From an uncultured Eubacterium sp. (GTDB lineage Bacteria; Bacillota; Clostridia; Lachnospirales; CAG-274), in assembly GCA_900545305.1 (NCBI GenBank), contig UQYD01000002.1, forward strand, positions 39,752 to 103,751: a DNA stretch of 64,000 nt, read 5' to 3'. Each line of letters begins with the position of its first letter. Position 1 is the first letter of the stretch. The translations under genes were made by a program, and so were the position numbers. This document shows, one piece after another, positions 41,763 through 51,091 of the stretch. A model generated the notes under the pieces. The model searched no databases and was not told the DNA's origin. It was given only the letters and a program-made list of their open reading frames with translations.

Positions 41763-44700
41763 TTACTTATCACTATCATCATCAGCGTCTAAAAACTTGT
41801 TTAAATCTTCAAATTCCTTGAGCATATCTGCTTCTTCAAGGACATCTTCATCACTGATAACAAAATCATCATCACTATCTTCTTCGTCTACATCAATATC
41901 ATCTAAATCAATGTCGCCGAGTACGTTTTCAAGAGAAACCTTACCGTCATTCTTAGTTTCTTCTTCAGTATCGCTTTCAACACCTTCAATATTTACGTTA
42001 ATATTGAAATCGTCTACGTCATCAATGCTTTCCTGAATTTCAACTTCAGTATTATCTTCTCTTAAAATCTTAATATCAAGACCTAATGCCTGTAATTCCT
42101 TTAAGAGAACCTTGAAAGATTCTGGAACACCAGGTTCAGGTATATTTTCGTCCTTAACAATAGCTTCATATGTCTTAACACGACCTACAATATCATCAGA
42201 CTTAACTGTTAATATTTCCTGTAATGTGTAAGATGCACCATATGCCTCTAATGCCCAAACTTCCATTTCACCAAATCTCTGACCACCGAACTGAGCTTTA
42301 CCACCAAGTGGCTGCTGAGTTACAAGTGAGTAAGGACCAGTAGAACGAGCATGAATCTTATCGTCTACAAGGTGGTGGAGCTTGAGGTAGTGCATGAAAC
42401 CAATAGTTGTTGGGTTATCAAATTCTTCACCAGTACGACCATCACGGAGCTTAACTCTACCTGTATGGTCAATAGGAACACCTCTCCATTCATCTCTGTG
42501 GTCAAGGTGGTTACCTAAGTATTCAAGAACTTCTGGCTTAAGTGTTTCAGCCCACTTATCCTTAAATTCTTCCCAAGACTTGTTAGCATAATCGTTTGCC
42601 ATATCAAGGGACTGCATAATATCTTCTTCGTTTGCACCTTCGAATACTGGAGTAGAAACCTTCCAGCCAAGGGCATTACTTGCAAGACCTAAGTGGATTT
42701 CAAGTACCTGACCGATGTTCATTCGAGAAGGTACGCCCAATGGGTTAAGAACGATGTCAAGTGGACGACCATTTGGTAAGTATGGCATATCTTCAACAGG
42801 TAAAACTCTTGAAACTACACCCTTGTTACCATGACGACCGGCCATCTTATCACCAACGGAAATCTTTCTCTTCTGAGCAATATATACTCTTACGTTCTGA
42901 TTTACGCCAGGAGCGAGTTCGTCACCATTTTCTCTAGTAAATACCTTAACGTCAACAACGATACCACCGGCACCATGAGGTACTCTTAATGAAGTATCTC
43001 TAACTTCTCTTGCCTTTTCACCGAAGATAGCTCTAAGAAGTCTTTCTTCAGCTGTTAATTCAGTTTCACCCTTTGGTGTAACCTTACCAACAAGAATATC
43101 GTTAGGTGAAACTTCTGCACCAATACGGATAATACCTGTTTCATCAAGGTCCTTAAGAGCATCATCACCTACATTAGGGATGTCTCTTGTAATTTCTTCA
43201 TCACCAAGCTTAGTATTTCTAGCTTCTGATTCATATTCTTCAATATGGATAGATGTGTAAACATCGTCCATAACAAGTCTTTCACTTAAAAGTACGGCAT
43301 CTTCGTAGTTGTAACCTTCCCAAGTCATGAAACCGATAAGTGGGTTCTTACCAAGGGCAAGTTCGCCGTTCTTAGTAGAAGGACCATCAGCAATAATCTG
43401 ACCCTTCTTGATGCTATCGCCTTTGTTTACGATAGGTCTCTGGTTTACACAGTTAGACTGGTTAGAACGCTTGAATTTAAGAAGTTCGTATACCTGTCTT
43501 CTGTCATCACTGTTTTTAACAACAATCTTAGCTGCATCTACGGCTTCAACAACACCGTCCTGTTCAGCAACAACAACGTCACCTGAGTCCTTAGCAGCCT
43601 TCATTTCCATACCTGTACCTACAACTGCTGAATCAGTAGTAAGAAGTGGAACAGCCTGACGCTGCATGTTGGAACCCATGAGGGCTCTTGTTACGTCGTC
43701 GTTCTGTAAGAAAGGAATAAGGGCTGTGGCTACAGATACAAGCTGACGTGGAGATACGTCCATTAAGTCAACATTTGCTGGAGCAACCTGTACATTTTCT
43801 TCGCCGTCTCGACAAGTAACCTTATCGTGAACGAAATGGTTATTTTCGTCTAATGGTTCGTTTGCCTGAGCAATAATGTACTTTTCTTCTTCATCAGCTG
43901 TTACATAGATAACATCTTCAGTAACAACCGGAACTTCACCAGATTTATCTACAATTCTGTATGGAGCTTCAATAAAACCATATTTATTAATCTTTGCATA
44001 ACAAGCAAGAGAGTTAATAAGACCGATGTTAGGACCTTCAGGTGTTTCGATAGGACACATTCTACCGTAATGTGATGAATGTACATCTCGAACTTCGAAA
44101 CCGGCTCTATCTCTTGATAAACCACCAGGACCTAAGGCAGAAAGTCTTCTCTTGTGAGTTAATTCACTAAGAGGGTTATTCTGATCCATAAACTGTGATA
44201 ACTGAGAACTACCAAAGAATTCCTTAATAGCTGCAGTAACCGGCTTAATATTAATAAGAGATTGTGGAACAATAGAATCGTGGTCCTGAGTTGTCATTCT
44301 TTCTCTTACAACTCTTTCCATTCTTGACATACCGATTCTGAACTGGTTCTGTAAAAGTTCACCAACGGCTCTAATACGTCTGTTGCCAAGGTGGTCAATA
44401 TCATCTCTTGTACCGATACCGTAGTCAAGGTGGATACAGTAGTTAATAGAAGCCATAATATCTTCCATAGTAATATGCTTTGGAACAAGTTCGTGCATAT
44501 TAGCCTTAACTGCTGCCTTAAAACTATCAGCATCATCATTTGCTTCAAGAATATTCATAAGCACTGGAAGGTAAACCTTTTCTTCAATGCCTAAATCTTC
44601 TTTAGTAAGACCAAACTGTTCAATATAACCGTCAATATCAACTGCAAGGTTAGAAAGAACCTTAGTTGTCTTGCCTTCTTCAATTTCGTCAATTCTTACT

Positions 44701-45698
44701 GTAACAGATGGAGCACCTGCGTTCTGAATCTTATCACAAAGTTCATCAGTAAGCTTAGTACCGGCTTCGCAAATAACTTCGCCAGTCATTGGGTCTGCTA
44801 CATCTTCAGCAAGAATATAGCCAGAAACTCTGTTCTTTAAGAGAAGCTTTTTGTTGAACTTATAACGACCAACATGAGCAAGGTCATATCTCTTAGGGTC
44901 ATAGAACATATTGTTTAAAAGCTGCTGACTTGAATCTACTGTAGGTGGTTCGCCTGGACGAATCTTCTTGTAGATTTCAATAAGACCTTCTTCATAGCTG
45001 TCAGTAGGGTCTTTTTCAAGAGTAGCCATAATCTTTGGTTCTTCACCAAATAAGTCAATAATGTCCTGCTTATTACCGATACCTAAAGCACGAATAAGAA
45101 CTGTTACAGGAACTTTTCTTGTTCTATCTACTCTTACAGAGAATACATCGTTTGAATCTGTTTCGTATTCAAGCCAAGCACCTCTGTTAGGGATTACAGT
45201 TGAAGTAAGAAGGTTCTTACCAACCTTATCCTTAGCTATATCATAGTAAATACCAGGAGAACGAACAAGCTGGCTGACAATAACTCTTTCGGCACCGTTA
45301 ATAACGAATGTACCTGTATCTGTCATAATAGGGAAATCACCCATGAAGATTTCCTGTTCTCTGATTTCGTCAATTTCCTTATTACGAAGTCTTACCTTAA
45401 CTCTGATAGGTGCTGAGTATGTTGCATCTCTGTCTTTACATTCAGAAATAGACCACTTAGCATTTTCCTTGTCAAAGGTAAAGTCCACAAACTCAAGAAT
45501 TAAATTACCACTATAATCGGTAATAGGTGAAATATCGTCAAATACTTCATACAGGCCCTCTTCCAAAAACCATTTGTAGCTGTCAGTCTGTAACGCCAGT
45601 AAGTCAGGCATATCGAGTACTTCTTTTACTCTGGCATAACTCATACGCATTGCGTCGCCATAATAGACTGGGCGTATTCTGTTCTTTTCCATTGGCAT
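41763..45698 (-). CDS. rpoB: DNA-directed RNA polymerase subunit beta
   Basis: This large subunit is 1311 residues from the chosen start. The rifampicin-pocket segment SSQLSQFMDQNNPLSELTHK, with its wild-type-looking residues, is near residues 495-520; GDKMAGRHGNKGVVS and PLGGKAQFGGQRFGEMEVWAL are also present. The C-terminal tail of about 100 residues is strongly acidic (many Asp/Glu, low complexity). I chose the ATG at 45698, 5 bases after AAGGAG; an upstream in-frame GTG overlaps that site. rplL is not upstream, as it usually is; instead the rpoB leader begins at the origin side. Confidence 0.98.
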   Translation of the reverse strand: MPMEKNRIRPVYYGDAMRMSYARVKEVLDMPDLLALQTDSYKWFLEEGLYEVFDDISPITDYSGNLILEFVDFTFDKENAKWSISECKDRDATYSAPIRVKVRLRNKEIDEIREQEIFMGDFPIMTDTGTFVINGAERVIVSQLVRSPGIYYDIAKDKVGKNLLTSTVIPNRGAWLEYETDSNDVFSVRVDRTRKVPVTVLIRALGIGNKQDIIDLFGEEPKIMATLEKDPTDSYEEGLIEIYKKIRPGEPPTVDSSQQLLNNMFYDPKRYDLAHVGRYKFNKKLLLKNRVSGYILAEDVADPMTGEVICEAGTKLTDELCDKIQNAGAPSVTVRIDEIEEGKTTKVLSNLAVDIDGYIEQFGLTKEDLGIEEKVYLPVLMNILEANDDADSFKAAVKANMHELVPKHITMEDIMASINYCIHLDYGIGTRDDIDHLGNRRIRAVGELLQNQFRIGMSRMERVVRERMTTQDHDSIVPQSLINIKPVTAAIKEFFGSSQLSQFMDQNNPLSELTHKRRLSALGPGGLSRDRAGFEVRDVHSSHYGRMCPIETPEGPNIGLINSLACYAKINKYGFIEAPYRIVDKSGEVPVVTEDVIYVTADEEEKYIIAQANEPLDENNHFVHDKVTCRDGEENVQVAPANVDLMDVSPRQLVSVATALIPFLQNDDVTRALMGSNMQRQAVPLLTTDSAVVGTGMEMKAAKDSGDVVVAEQDGVVEAVDAAKIVVKNSDDRRQVYELLKFKRSNQSNCVNQRPIVNKGDSIKKGQIIADGPSTKNGELALGKNPLIGFMTWEGYNYEDAVLLSERLVMDDVYTSIHIEEYESEARNTKLGDEEITRDIPNVGDDALKDLDETGIIRIGAEVSPNDILVGKVTPKGETELTAEERLLRAIFGEKAREVRDTSLRVPHGAGGIVVDVKVFTRENGDELAPGVNQNVRVYIAQKRKISVGDKMAGRHGNKGVVSRVLPVEDMPYLPNGRPLDIVLNPLGVPSRMNIGQVLEIHLGLASNALGWKVSTPVFEGANEEDIMQSLDMANDYANKSWEEFKDKWAETLKPEVLEYLGNHLDHRDEWRGVPIDHTGRVKLRDGRTGEEFDNPTTIGFMHYLKLHHLVDDKIHARSTGPYSLVTQQPLGGKAQFGGQRFGEMEVWALEAYGASYTLQEILTVKSDDIVGRVKTYEAIVKDENIPEPGVPESFKVLLKELQALGLDIKILREDNTEVEIQESIDDVDDFNINVNIEGVESDTEEETKNDGKVSLENVLGDIDLDDIDVDEEDSDDDFVISDEDVLEEADMLKEFEDLNKFLDADDDSDK

Positions 45699-45880
45699 TT
45701 TCACTCCTTATAAATTTTTATAGAAACTTTTCTATATGTTATCTTTCCTTAAAGGTAAATTGTAAACATCAATTCATTTTATTCACAAAATGTTTACAAA
45801 AATCTATTGATTTTTTAAATCATTAATGCTATAATAATTTCAATCTGATATTTAGATTACCTTATTAGGTGCAATTCAAT

Positions 45881-45909
45881 ATTGTATCATTTTTAAGCCC
45901 CTTTGTCAA
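45881..45909 (-). promoter_or_regulatory. Promoter of rpoB-rpoC
   Basis: TTGACA (45904-45909) and TACAAT (45881-45886) are spaced 17 bases apart. The TTGACAAAGGGG start is shared with the rpmG promoter. It leaves a leader of about 180 bases. Confidence 0.8.
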
Positions 45910-46254
45910 GGGAATTGTAGGCAAAATCTGTGTGTTTTGTCTTATTTTTTTGTCCAGCGTTTTTAGCCTTTTCACTTTTGTGGAATGGCTTTTTTGTTTT
46001 TATAATATATCAATATTTTAAATGTTTGTTAATTATATTTAAACTTCACCTTTAATTTTACATTCGTATAGAAGAAACTCTCTATTTTTTAACTTTTGTC
46101 ACGAAATGTCACGGTGTTGGCATTATAATATTCCCGTAAAATACGTTAATTGTTTTACTCTATCCAAAAAATGAATAATGAAAATGGTTTTCCTGCAAAA
46201 TCAACAGTTTTAAATTTGTTAAATTTAGATATACCAATTTTGGGTTTATTGTGG

Positions 46255-46260
46255 TATAAT
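46255..46260 (+). promoter_or_regulatory. Possible dnaA promoter (-10)
   Basis: TATAAT preceded by TGG (extended -10) lies just upstream of the DnaA-box cluster; a good -35 is not evident. Confidence 0.4.
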
Positions 46261-46296
46261 AAACTGAATTTTAGTAAGCAAAAACAATTTATACAC

Positions 46297-46408
46297 TTAT
46301 CCACAGGTTGTGGATAACTTTGTGTACAACTGTTTATAAATATGTTAATTATATGTGAGTTATTCACAATGATATATTAAATTGCTGGTCTTTCCAGACT
46401 TATCCACA
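46297..46408. other. DnaA-box cluster upstream of dnaA (oriC part)
   Basis: Two perfect boxes face each other (46297-46305 TTATCCACA and 46309-46317 TGTGGATAA). A one-mismatch box is at 46360-46368, and a further perfect one lies at 46400-46408. Confidence 0.9.
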
Positions 46409-46487
46409 TAAGTTGATAACCTATGATAAAATATACTTGTTAATTATTGTCAACATATTTATTAACAAATTAGAGAAAGGACACATT

Positions 46488-47849
46488 ATGAAATCCATAC
46501 AGGAATATTGGGACCAAACTCTGCAATGTATGCAGCACGAATTGAATGTATCTGAAATAAAAATAAATGCTTTCTTCCGTTCAATAAAGCCAGTTGATGT
46601 AAAAGGTGATACCCTTATTCTTTCTGTTGATATAGGTTTTTACAAGGAAACTATAAAGAAAACTTTTGATTCTAGCCTTAAAGAGGCTTTAACCATTGTT
46701 TTTGGTAAGCCTATGAACTATAGAATTTTTACTGAAGCAGAGCTTGAAACTGCTAAGTTTGATGAAATAGAAGAAAAGCCGGTTAAAGAAGAAGTAGAGG
46801 ATATGACTGGCAACAAAAGCTATGTGCGTGAAAACGGACTTAAGACAAACTATGAATTTGATAATTATATAGTAGGTTCTTCTAATAATTTCGCCTATGC
46901 TGCTGCTGTTGGTGTGGCTGAAAACCCTGGTACAGAATACAATCCTTTGTTTCTCTATGGTGGTGCAGGTCTTGGTAAAACTCACCTTATGCACGCCATT
47001 GGTAATTACTATTATAGAGAACAGCCTGAGGCTAAAATACTCTACGTTTCTTGCGAAGCCTTTACAAATGAGCTTATAAAGGCTATTCAGGAAAAGAAAA
47101 CTATTGAATTTAAGGAAAAATACAGACGACTTGATATGCTTTTAATTGATGACGTTCAATTTTTAGCCGGTAAGGAAAGTGTTCAGGAAGAATTTTTCCA
47201 TACTTTCAATGACCTTGTAAATGCAAATAAACAAATTGTAATTTGTTCTGATAGAAAACCTAATGAAATCGCTACTCTTACAGATAGACTTGTATCCCGT
47301 ATGCAGTCTGGTATTATAGCCGATATTACTTTCCCTAGTTACGAAACTAGAGCTGCTATTTTGCAGAAAAAGGCTGAACAAATGGGTGTATTTATACCTG
47401 ATGATGTTATTGCCCTTATTGCCAACAGCTCTCAGTCTAACATTAGAGAAATGGAAGGTCTTTTAAAGAAGGTTGAAGCATATTCTAAGTTTACTAATAA
47501 GGAAATAAATCTTGAACTTGCTGAGGAAGCCTTAAAGGATGTTTTAGAGTCTAATAAGCCTAATATTACTGTTGAGTATATACAGGAAATTGTAGCTGAT
47601 TATTATAAAACTTCTACTTCTGAACTTTGCTCAAAGAGAAGAACTCAGCCTTTAGCTACTTATAGACAGCTTGCTATGTACCTTTGCCGTAAGTATTTGG
47701 AAGACTCCCTTGCCGTAATTGGTGGTAAGTTTGGTGGTCGTGACCACACTACTGTTATGCACAGCTGTGATAAGATTACTGCTATGCTTGAGTCTGATGA
47801 TAAGTTAAATCAAGACTTGTTTGTAATTGATAAACGTATTAAAGGATAA
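46488..47849 (+). CDS. dnaA: Chromosomal replication initiator DnaA
   Basis: DnaA binds boxes at oriC and opens the unwinding element. The 453-residue protein has the AAA+ domain with Walker A GGAGLGKTHLM (about 157-167), LLIDDVQFLAGK (Walker B, about 215), and the DnaA-specific SRMQSGIIADITFPSYETR. The C-terminal box-binding domain has GGRDHTTVMHSCDKI. I chose the ATG at 46488, 6 bases after AAAGGA; an upstream in-frame ATG at 46413 has no good ribosome site. The gene reads into the unwinding element and dnaN. Confidence 0.99.
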   Translation: MKSIQEYWDQTLQCMQHELNVSEIKINAFFRSIKPVDVKGDTLILSVDIGFYKETIKKTFDSSLKEALTIVFGKPMNYRIFTEAELETAKFDEIEEKPVKEEVEDMTGNKSYVRENGLKTNYEFDNYIVGSSNNFAYAAAVGVAENPGTEYNPLFLYGGAGLGKTHLMHAIGNYYYREQPEAKILYVSCEAFTNELIKAIQEKKTIEFKEKYRRLDMLLIDDVQFLAGKESVQEEFFHTFNDLVNANKQIVICSDRKPNEIATLTDRLVSRMQSGIIADITFPSYETRAAILQKKAEQMGVFIPDDVIALIANSSQSNIREMEGLLKKVEAYSKFTNKEINLELAEEALKDVLESNKPNITVEYIQEIVADYYKTSTSELCSKRRTQPLATYRQLAMYLCRKYLEDSLAVIGGKFGGRDHTTVMHSCDKITAMLESDDKLNQDLFVIDKRIKG

Positions 47850-48330
47850 TTTTTGAGTTCCTTAGTTTTTGATGAAGGAACTTTGATATAATATTTCATT
47901 TTTGTTTTTGGATAGCTTTTTACACATTTCTAAAAAGTTGAAAAAAATTTTTCACAGGAAATGTGTAATTAAAGTTGTCCATATATTTTCACATTTTGAT
48001 GTGGAAAAGTGGCTAACTTCTTGTGGATTGTTGTGTGTAAAAATTTGACATTTTTTTGCTTTGTTAAAAAGTTAATAACAGGGTAAAAATCCGGTAAGTT
48101 ATACACATACATATACACAGGAAAAAATCAGGTAAATACTGGGGTTGAATGGGTTTTCAATGTTATCCACCGCCCCTACTACTACTTCTACTACCTTTTT
48201 ATATATTTATTGTTTATATATATATTCATTAGGTGGGGTGGGTGTGTATATTTGAGGTAGCTTTTCGATATTTTTAACTTTGTTGTTTATTTCTTTTATT
48301 TTTTATTACTTATTAACAGGAGATGTATTT
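47850..48330. other. dnaA-dnaN intergenic region (oriC)
   Basis: It contains a weak hairpin after dnaA (about 47855-47882), partial DnaA boxes (48000-48008, 48022-48030), TTATACACA at 48099-48107, and the unwinding element. No gene was seen. Confidence 0.75.
48163..48232 (+). other. Origin unwinding element: DnaA box, DnaA-trio and AT-rich stretch
   Basis: A box TTATCCACC (48163-48171) is followed by a GC-rich step, then six TAC/TTC trinucleotides (48177-48194), and then an AT-rich region ending near 48232. This is the order of the DnaA-trio element described in Bacillus subtilis. Confidence 0.75.
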
Positions 48331-49434
48331 ATGAAATTAGAATGTTCTAAAAAATCTTTGCTTAATGCTATTAATATAGTTAGTAAAGCTGTTTCTACTA
48401 GAAGTACATTGCCTATACTTAACTGTATTCTTCTTACAGGTGATAGAGAAGGCTTTAGACTTTTAGCTAGTGATAGAGAATTAAGTATTGAAACTGATAA
48501 TATTGAATCAGATTTGTATGAAAAGGGTTCAGTAGCTATTGATGCAAAAATGTTTGCTGATATTATTAAGGCTTTACCTACTGAAATGGTTACTTTAACT
48601 GTTGATGAAAAAAATGTTTGCCATATTAAATCCGGTAAGTCTGAATTTACTATTAATGGTCAGCCAGCTGAACAGTTCCCGGAAGTTCCGGTTGTAAATA
48701 AGAGAGAAAACATCGTTTTAAAGTCTGCTGATATTAAAAATATGATTAAACAGACTATTTTTTCTGTTGCAACTGACGAAAGTAAGCCTATTTTAACCGG
48801 TGAACTTTTTAAGTTTGATGAAAATTGCTTTAATGCTGTAGCTATTGACGGTTTCAGAGTAAGTTGGAGAAAAACTGTTTGCGAATATGACGGCTATACT
48901 GAAATGGTTGTTCCTTCTAAGACTCTTAACGAGCTTGCTAGACTTTTATCTGATGATGAAAACGAAAAAGCTACTATTTACTATTCTTCTAGCTACATTC
49001 TTTTTGAAATTAAGGGTTGTACTATTGTTTCAAGACTTTTAGATGGCGAATTTTTAAATTATGAAAACTTATTTGTAGAAAATAGTCTAGTAAAATTGAC
49101 TGCTAACACTCACGAACTTTTAAGTGCCTTTGAAAGAGCTACTATTGTTTCTGAGGACAATAAGAAAACTCCTGTTATATTGACTATAAAGGAAAATAAT
49201 TTAAATATCAAAACTACTACTGACAGAGGTTTGGTAAATGAAGATGTGCCTATTACTCTTGATGGAGAAGAACTTGTAATTACATTTAATGCTAGATACA
49301 TTATTGATATTCTCAAGGTTGTTGAAGAAGAATATGTAACAATGAACTTTAATACTAACAAGAGTCCTTGTATTGTAACCGGTGTTACTAATCACGATTA
49401 TAAGTACCTTGTATTACCTATTAATCCTAGATAG
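48331..49434 (+). CDS. dnaN: DNA polymerase III sliding clamp (beta subunit)
   Basis: The ring-shaped clamp holds the replicative polymerase on DNA. The 367-residue protein has three clamp domains, with MKLECSKKSLLNAINIVSKAV at the start and LPILNCILLTGDREGFRLLASD soon after. The C-terminal residues (HDYKYLVLPINPR) match the clamp family end. I chose the ATG at 48331, 9 bases after AGGAG; an upstream frame start lies in the AT-rich origin region. It is transcribed in line with dnaA. Confidence 0.98.
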   Translation: MKLECSKKSLLNAINIVSKAVSTRSTLPILNCILLTGDREGFRLLASDRELSIETDNIESDLYEKGSVAIDAKMFADIIKALPTEMVTLTVDEKNVCHIKSGKSEFTINGQPAEQFPEVPVVNKRENIVLKSADIKNMIKQTIFSVATDESKPILTGELFKFDENCFNAVAIDGFRVSWRKTVCEYDGYTEMVVPSKTLNELARLLSDDENEKATIYYSSSYILFEIKGCTIVSRLLDGEFLNYENLFVENSLVKLTANTHELLSAFERATIVSEDNKKTPVILTIKENNLNIKTTTDRGLVNEDVPITLDGEELVITFNARYIIDILKVVEEEYVTMNFNTNKSPCIVTGVTNHDYKYLVLPINPR

Positions 49435-49538
49435 TTTTTAGAATAAATGTTTGAAAATGGTTGTTTTTGAATAGCAAAAAATCTGTACTAATTGAAACAT
49501 AGTTTCGATGTAGACTCTTTTACGTAAGGAGATTTATT

Positions 49539-49748
49539 ATGAATGTTTATATTAAAGATAATTTTATAAAATTACAGCAGGCACTTAAATTGGCTGGTTT
49601 TGTTGACCAAGGTTCTGATGCCAAAATGCTTATACAAGATGGTAATGTAAAGGTAAATGGTGCTGTATGCACTATGCGAGGTAAAAAACTTGTAGCCGGC
49701 GACAAGGTAGAAATGGACGGCGAAAGTTTTATTATTGCTGAAAAATAG
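49539..49748 (+). CDS. S4-domain RNA-binding protein (YaaA-like)
   Basis: The 69-residue protein has the S4 RNA-binding fold (FIKLQQALKLAGFVDQGSDAK, then IQDGNVKVNGAVCTMRGKKLVAGDKVEM). In Firmicutes, this short protein sits between dnaN and recF and has been linked to late 50S assembly (YaaA in B. subtilis). The ATG is 8 bases after AAGGAG. Its place between dnaN and recF supports the assignment. Confidence 0.92.
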   Translation: MNVYIKDNFIKLQQALKLAGFVDQGSDAKMLIQDGNVKVNGAVCTMRGKKLVAGDKVEMDGESFIIAEK

Positions 49749-49777
49749 TATTTTTAAGTGTATATTGTTTAATTAGA

Positions 49778-49804
49778 AAAGTCTGTTTTGCAACAGGCTT
49801 TTTT
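49778..49804 (+). terminator. Terminator-like hairpin between the S4 gene and recF
   Basis: A 9-bp stem AAGTCTGTT/AACAGGCTT (with G-T) is followed by TTTTTT. It may reduce read-through into recF. Confidence 0.65.
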
Positions 49805-49829
49805 AAGCTGATTTTTTGGGAGATTTTTT

Positions 49830-50909
49830 ATGAAAGTAGACAGATTGTGTTTGAAAAATTATAGAAATATTGATTTAGTAGATATTGAATTTTCTCCTTA
49901 TGTAAATATACTTTACGGAGATAACGCACAGGGTAAGACTAACATATTGGAGTCTCTTTTTTTGTGTGCTACCGGTAGAAGTCAAAGGACGAGAAATGAT
50001 AAAGAATTAATACAGTTTGACAATCAATCTGCCCATATCAGCTGTTATGTGAGTAAGGAAAATTATCAGGATAAAATTGATATACACTTAAAAAATGGAG
50101 AGAAAAAGGGTATTGCCGTAAACAGTATTCCAATTAGGAGATTAGGTGATTTATTTGGCACAATAAATATTGTACTTTTTTCTCCTGAAGATTTAATGCT
50201 TGTAAAAGAGGGTCCGGCTCTTAGACGAAGATATATGGATATAGAGCTTTGTCAGTTAAGTAAGGTCTATTATTTTAATTTACAAAAATACTATAAGATA
50301 CTAAAAGAACGAAATACACTTCTAAAGAAAATGGCAAAAAATGGCTCATTATTAGAAGATACACTGGATATATGGGATAAGCAACTTTGTGCTTATGGCA
50401 CAAAGTTAGCTGATGAGAGAAAAAATTTTATTGAGAATTTGAACTTAAAGGCAGAGAGAATACATTGTGATATTTCTGCCAGTAAGGAAAATTTGAAAAT
50501 AGAGTATAAAGAATCTGTGGACTATAATAATTTTTATGAAAAAATGGTCAAAAACAGAGATAAGGATGTTTTTTATGGTAATACCTGTGTTGGTATACAC
50601 AAAGACGATATGGTTTTTTATATAAATGGCAACAATGCCAGAGATTATGCCTCACAGGGTCAGCAGAGAACAATATGCCTTAGCTTAAAAATGGCAGAAG
50701 TGGAATTGATAAAGGAAAAGACCGGAGCTTATCCTGTGCTTTTACTTGATGATGTACTGTCTGAACTGGACAAAAACAGACAGGATTATATACTGAAAAG
50801 CATAAATAATATACAGACTATTATTACTTGTACAGGACTTGATGAAATCACCAGAAATATAGGCGATAAAATAAAAATATTTAGGGTTAAAGAGGGAAAA
50901 ATCCTTTAA
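49830..50909 (+). CDS. recF: DNA replication and repair protein RecF
   Basis: RecF is an SMC-like ATPase that helps load RecA at gaps. The 359-residue protein has Walker A GDNAQGKTNILESLFL near 30-45, a coiled region in the middle, and the signature/Walker B pair DYASQGQQRTICLSLKMAE and LLLDDVLSELDKNRQ at about 270-315. ATG with GGGAG upstream. Overlap of its stop with the gyrB promoter suggests gyrBA can be expressed independently. Confidence 0.97.
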   Translation: MKVDRLCLKNYRNIDLVDIEFSPYVNILYGDNAQGKTNILESLFLCATGRSQRTRNDKELIQFDNQSAHISCYVSKENYQDKIDIHLKNGEKKGIAVNSIPIRRLGDLFGTINIVLFSPEDLMLVKEGPALRRRYMDIELCQLSKVYYFNLQKYYKILKERNTLLKKMAKNGSLLEDTLDIWDKQLCAYGTKLADERKNFIENLNLKAERIHCDISASKENLKIEYKESVDYNNFYEKMVKNRDKDVFYGNTCVGIHKDDMVFYINGNNARDYASQGQQRTICLSLKMAEVELIKEKTGAYPVLLLDDVLSELDKNRQDYILKSINNIQTIITCTGLDEITRNIGDKIKIFRVKEGKIL

Positions 50910-50933
50910 ATTTTGGTTGAATTGTGGTATAAT
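50905..50933 (+). promoter_or_regulatory. Promoter of gyrB-gyrA
   Basis: TTTAAA (50905-50910) and TATAAT (50928-50933) are 17 bases apart, with TGG before the -10, about 160 bases before gyrB. Confidence 0.6.
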
Positions 50934-51091
50934 AGAGGGGTATAGATAAAGGTAAGTTGATGAAATTTAAACTAAAAAACTATGTATTAGAGAATATTTA
51001 GTTTTTATACTGTTAATTTTGAAGTATTTTCAATGACTGAAGGTCTTGATTTACATTTTAAATTTCTGCTTGCCCAGTTGGAGGAATAAAA

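Larger units (their letters stand above)
45699..46487. other. rpoB-dnaA intergenic region with oriC boxes
   Basis: It holds the divergent rpoB promoter, an AT-rich section with scattered TTGTCACG motifs (46095-46115), a possible dnaA promoter at 46255-46260, and a DnaA-box cluster. Confidence 0.75.

Noticed and set aside
50959..51000. A 13-codon frame between recF and gyrB
   Set aside because: Too short, and no conserved remA-like sequence is present.
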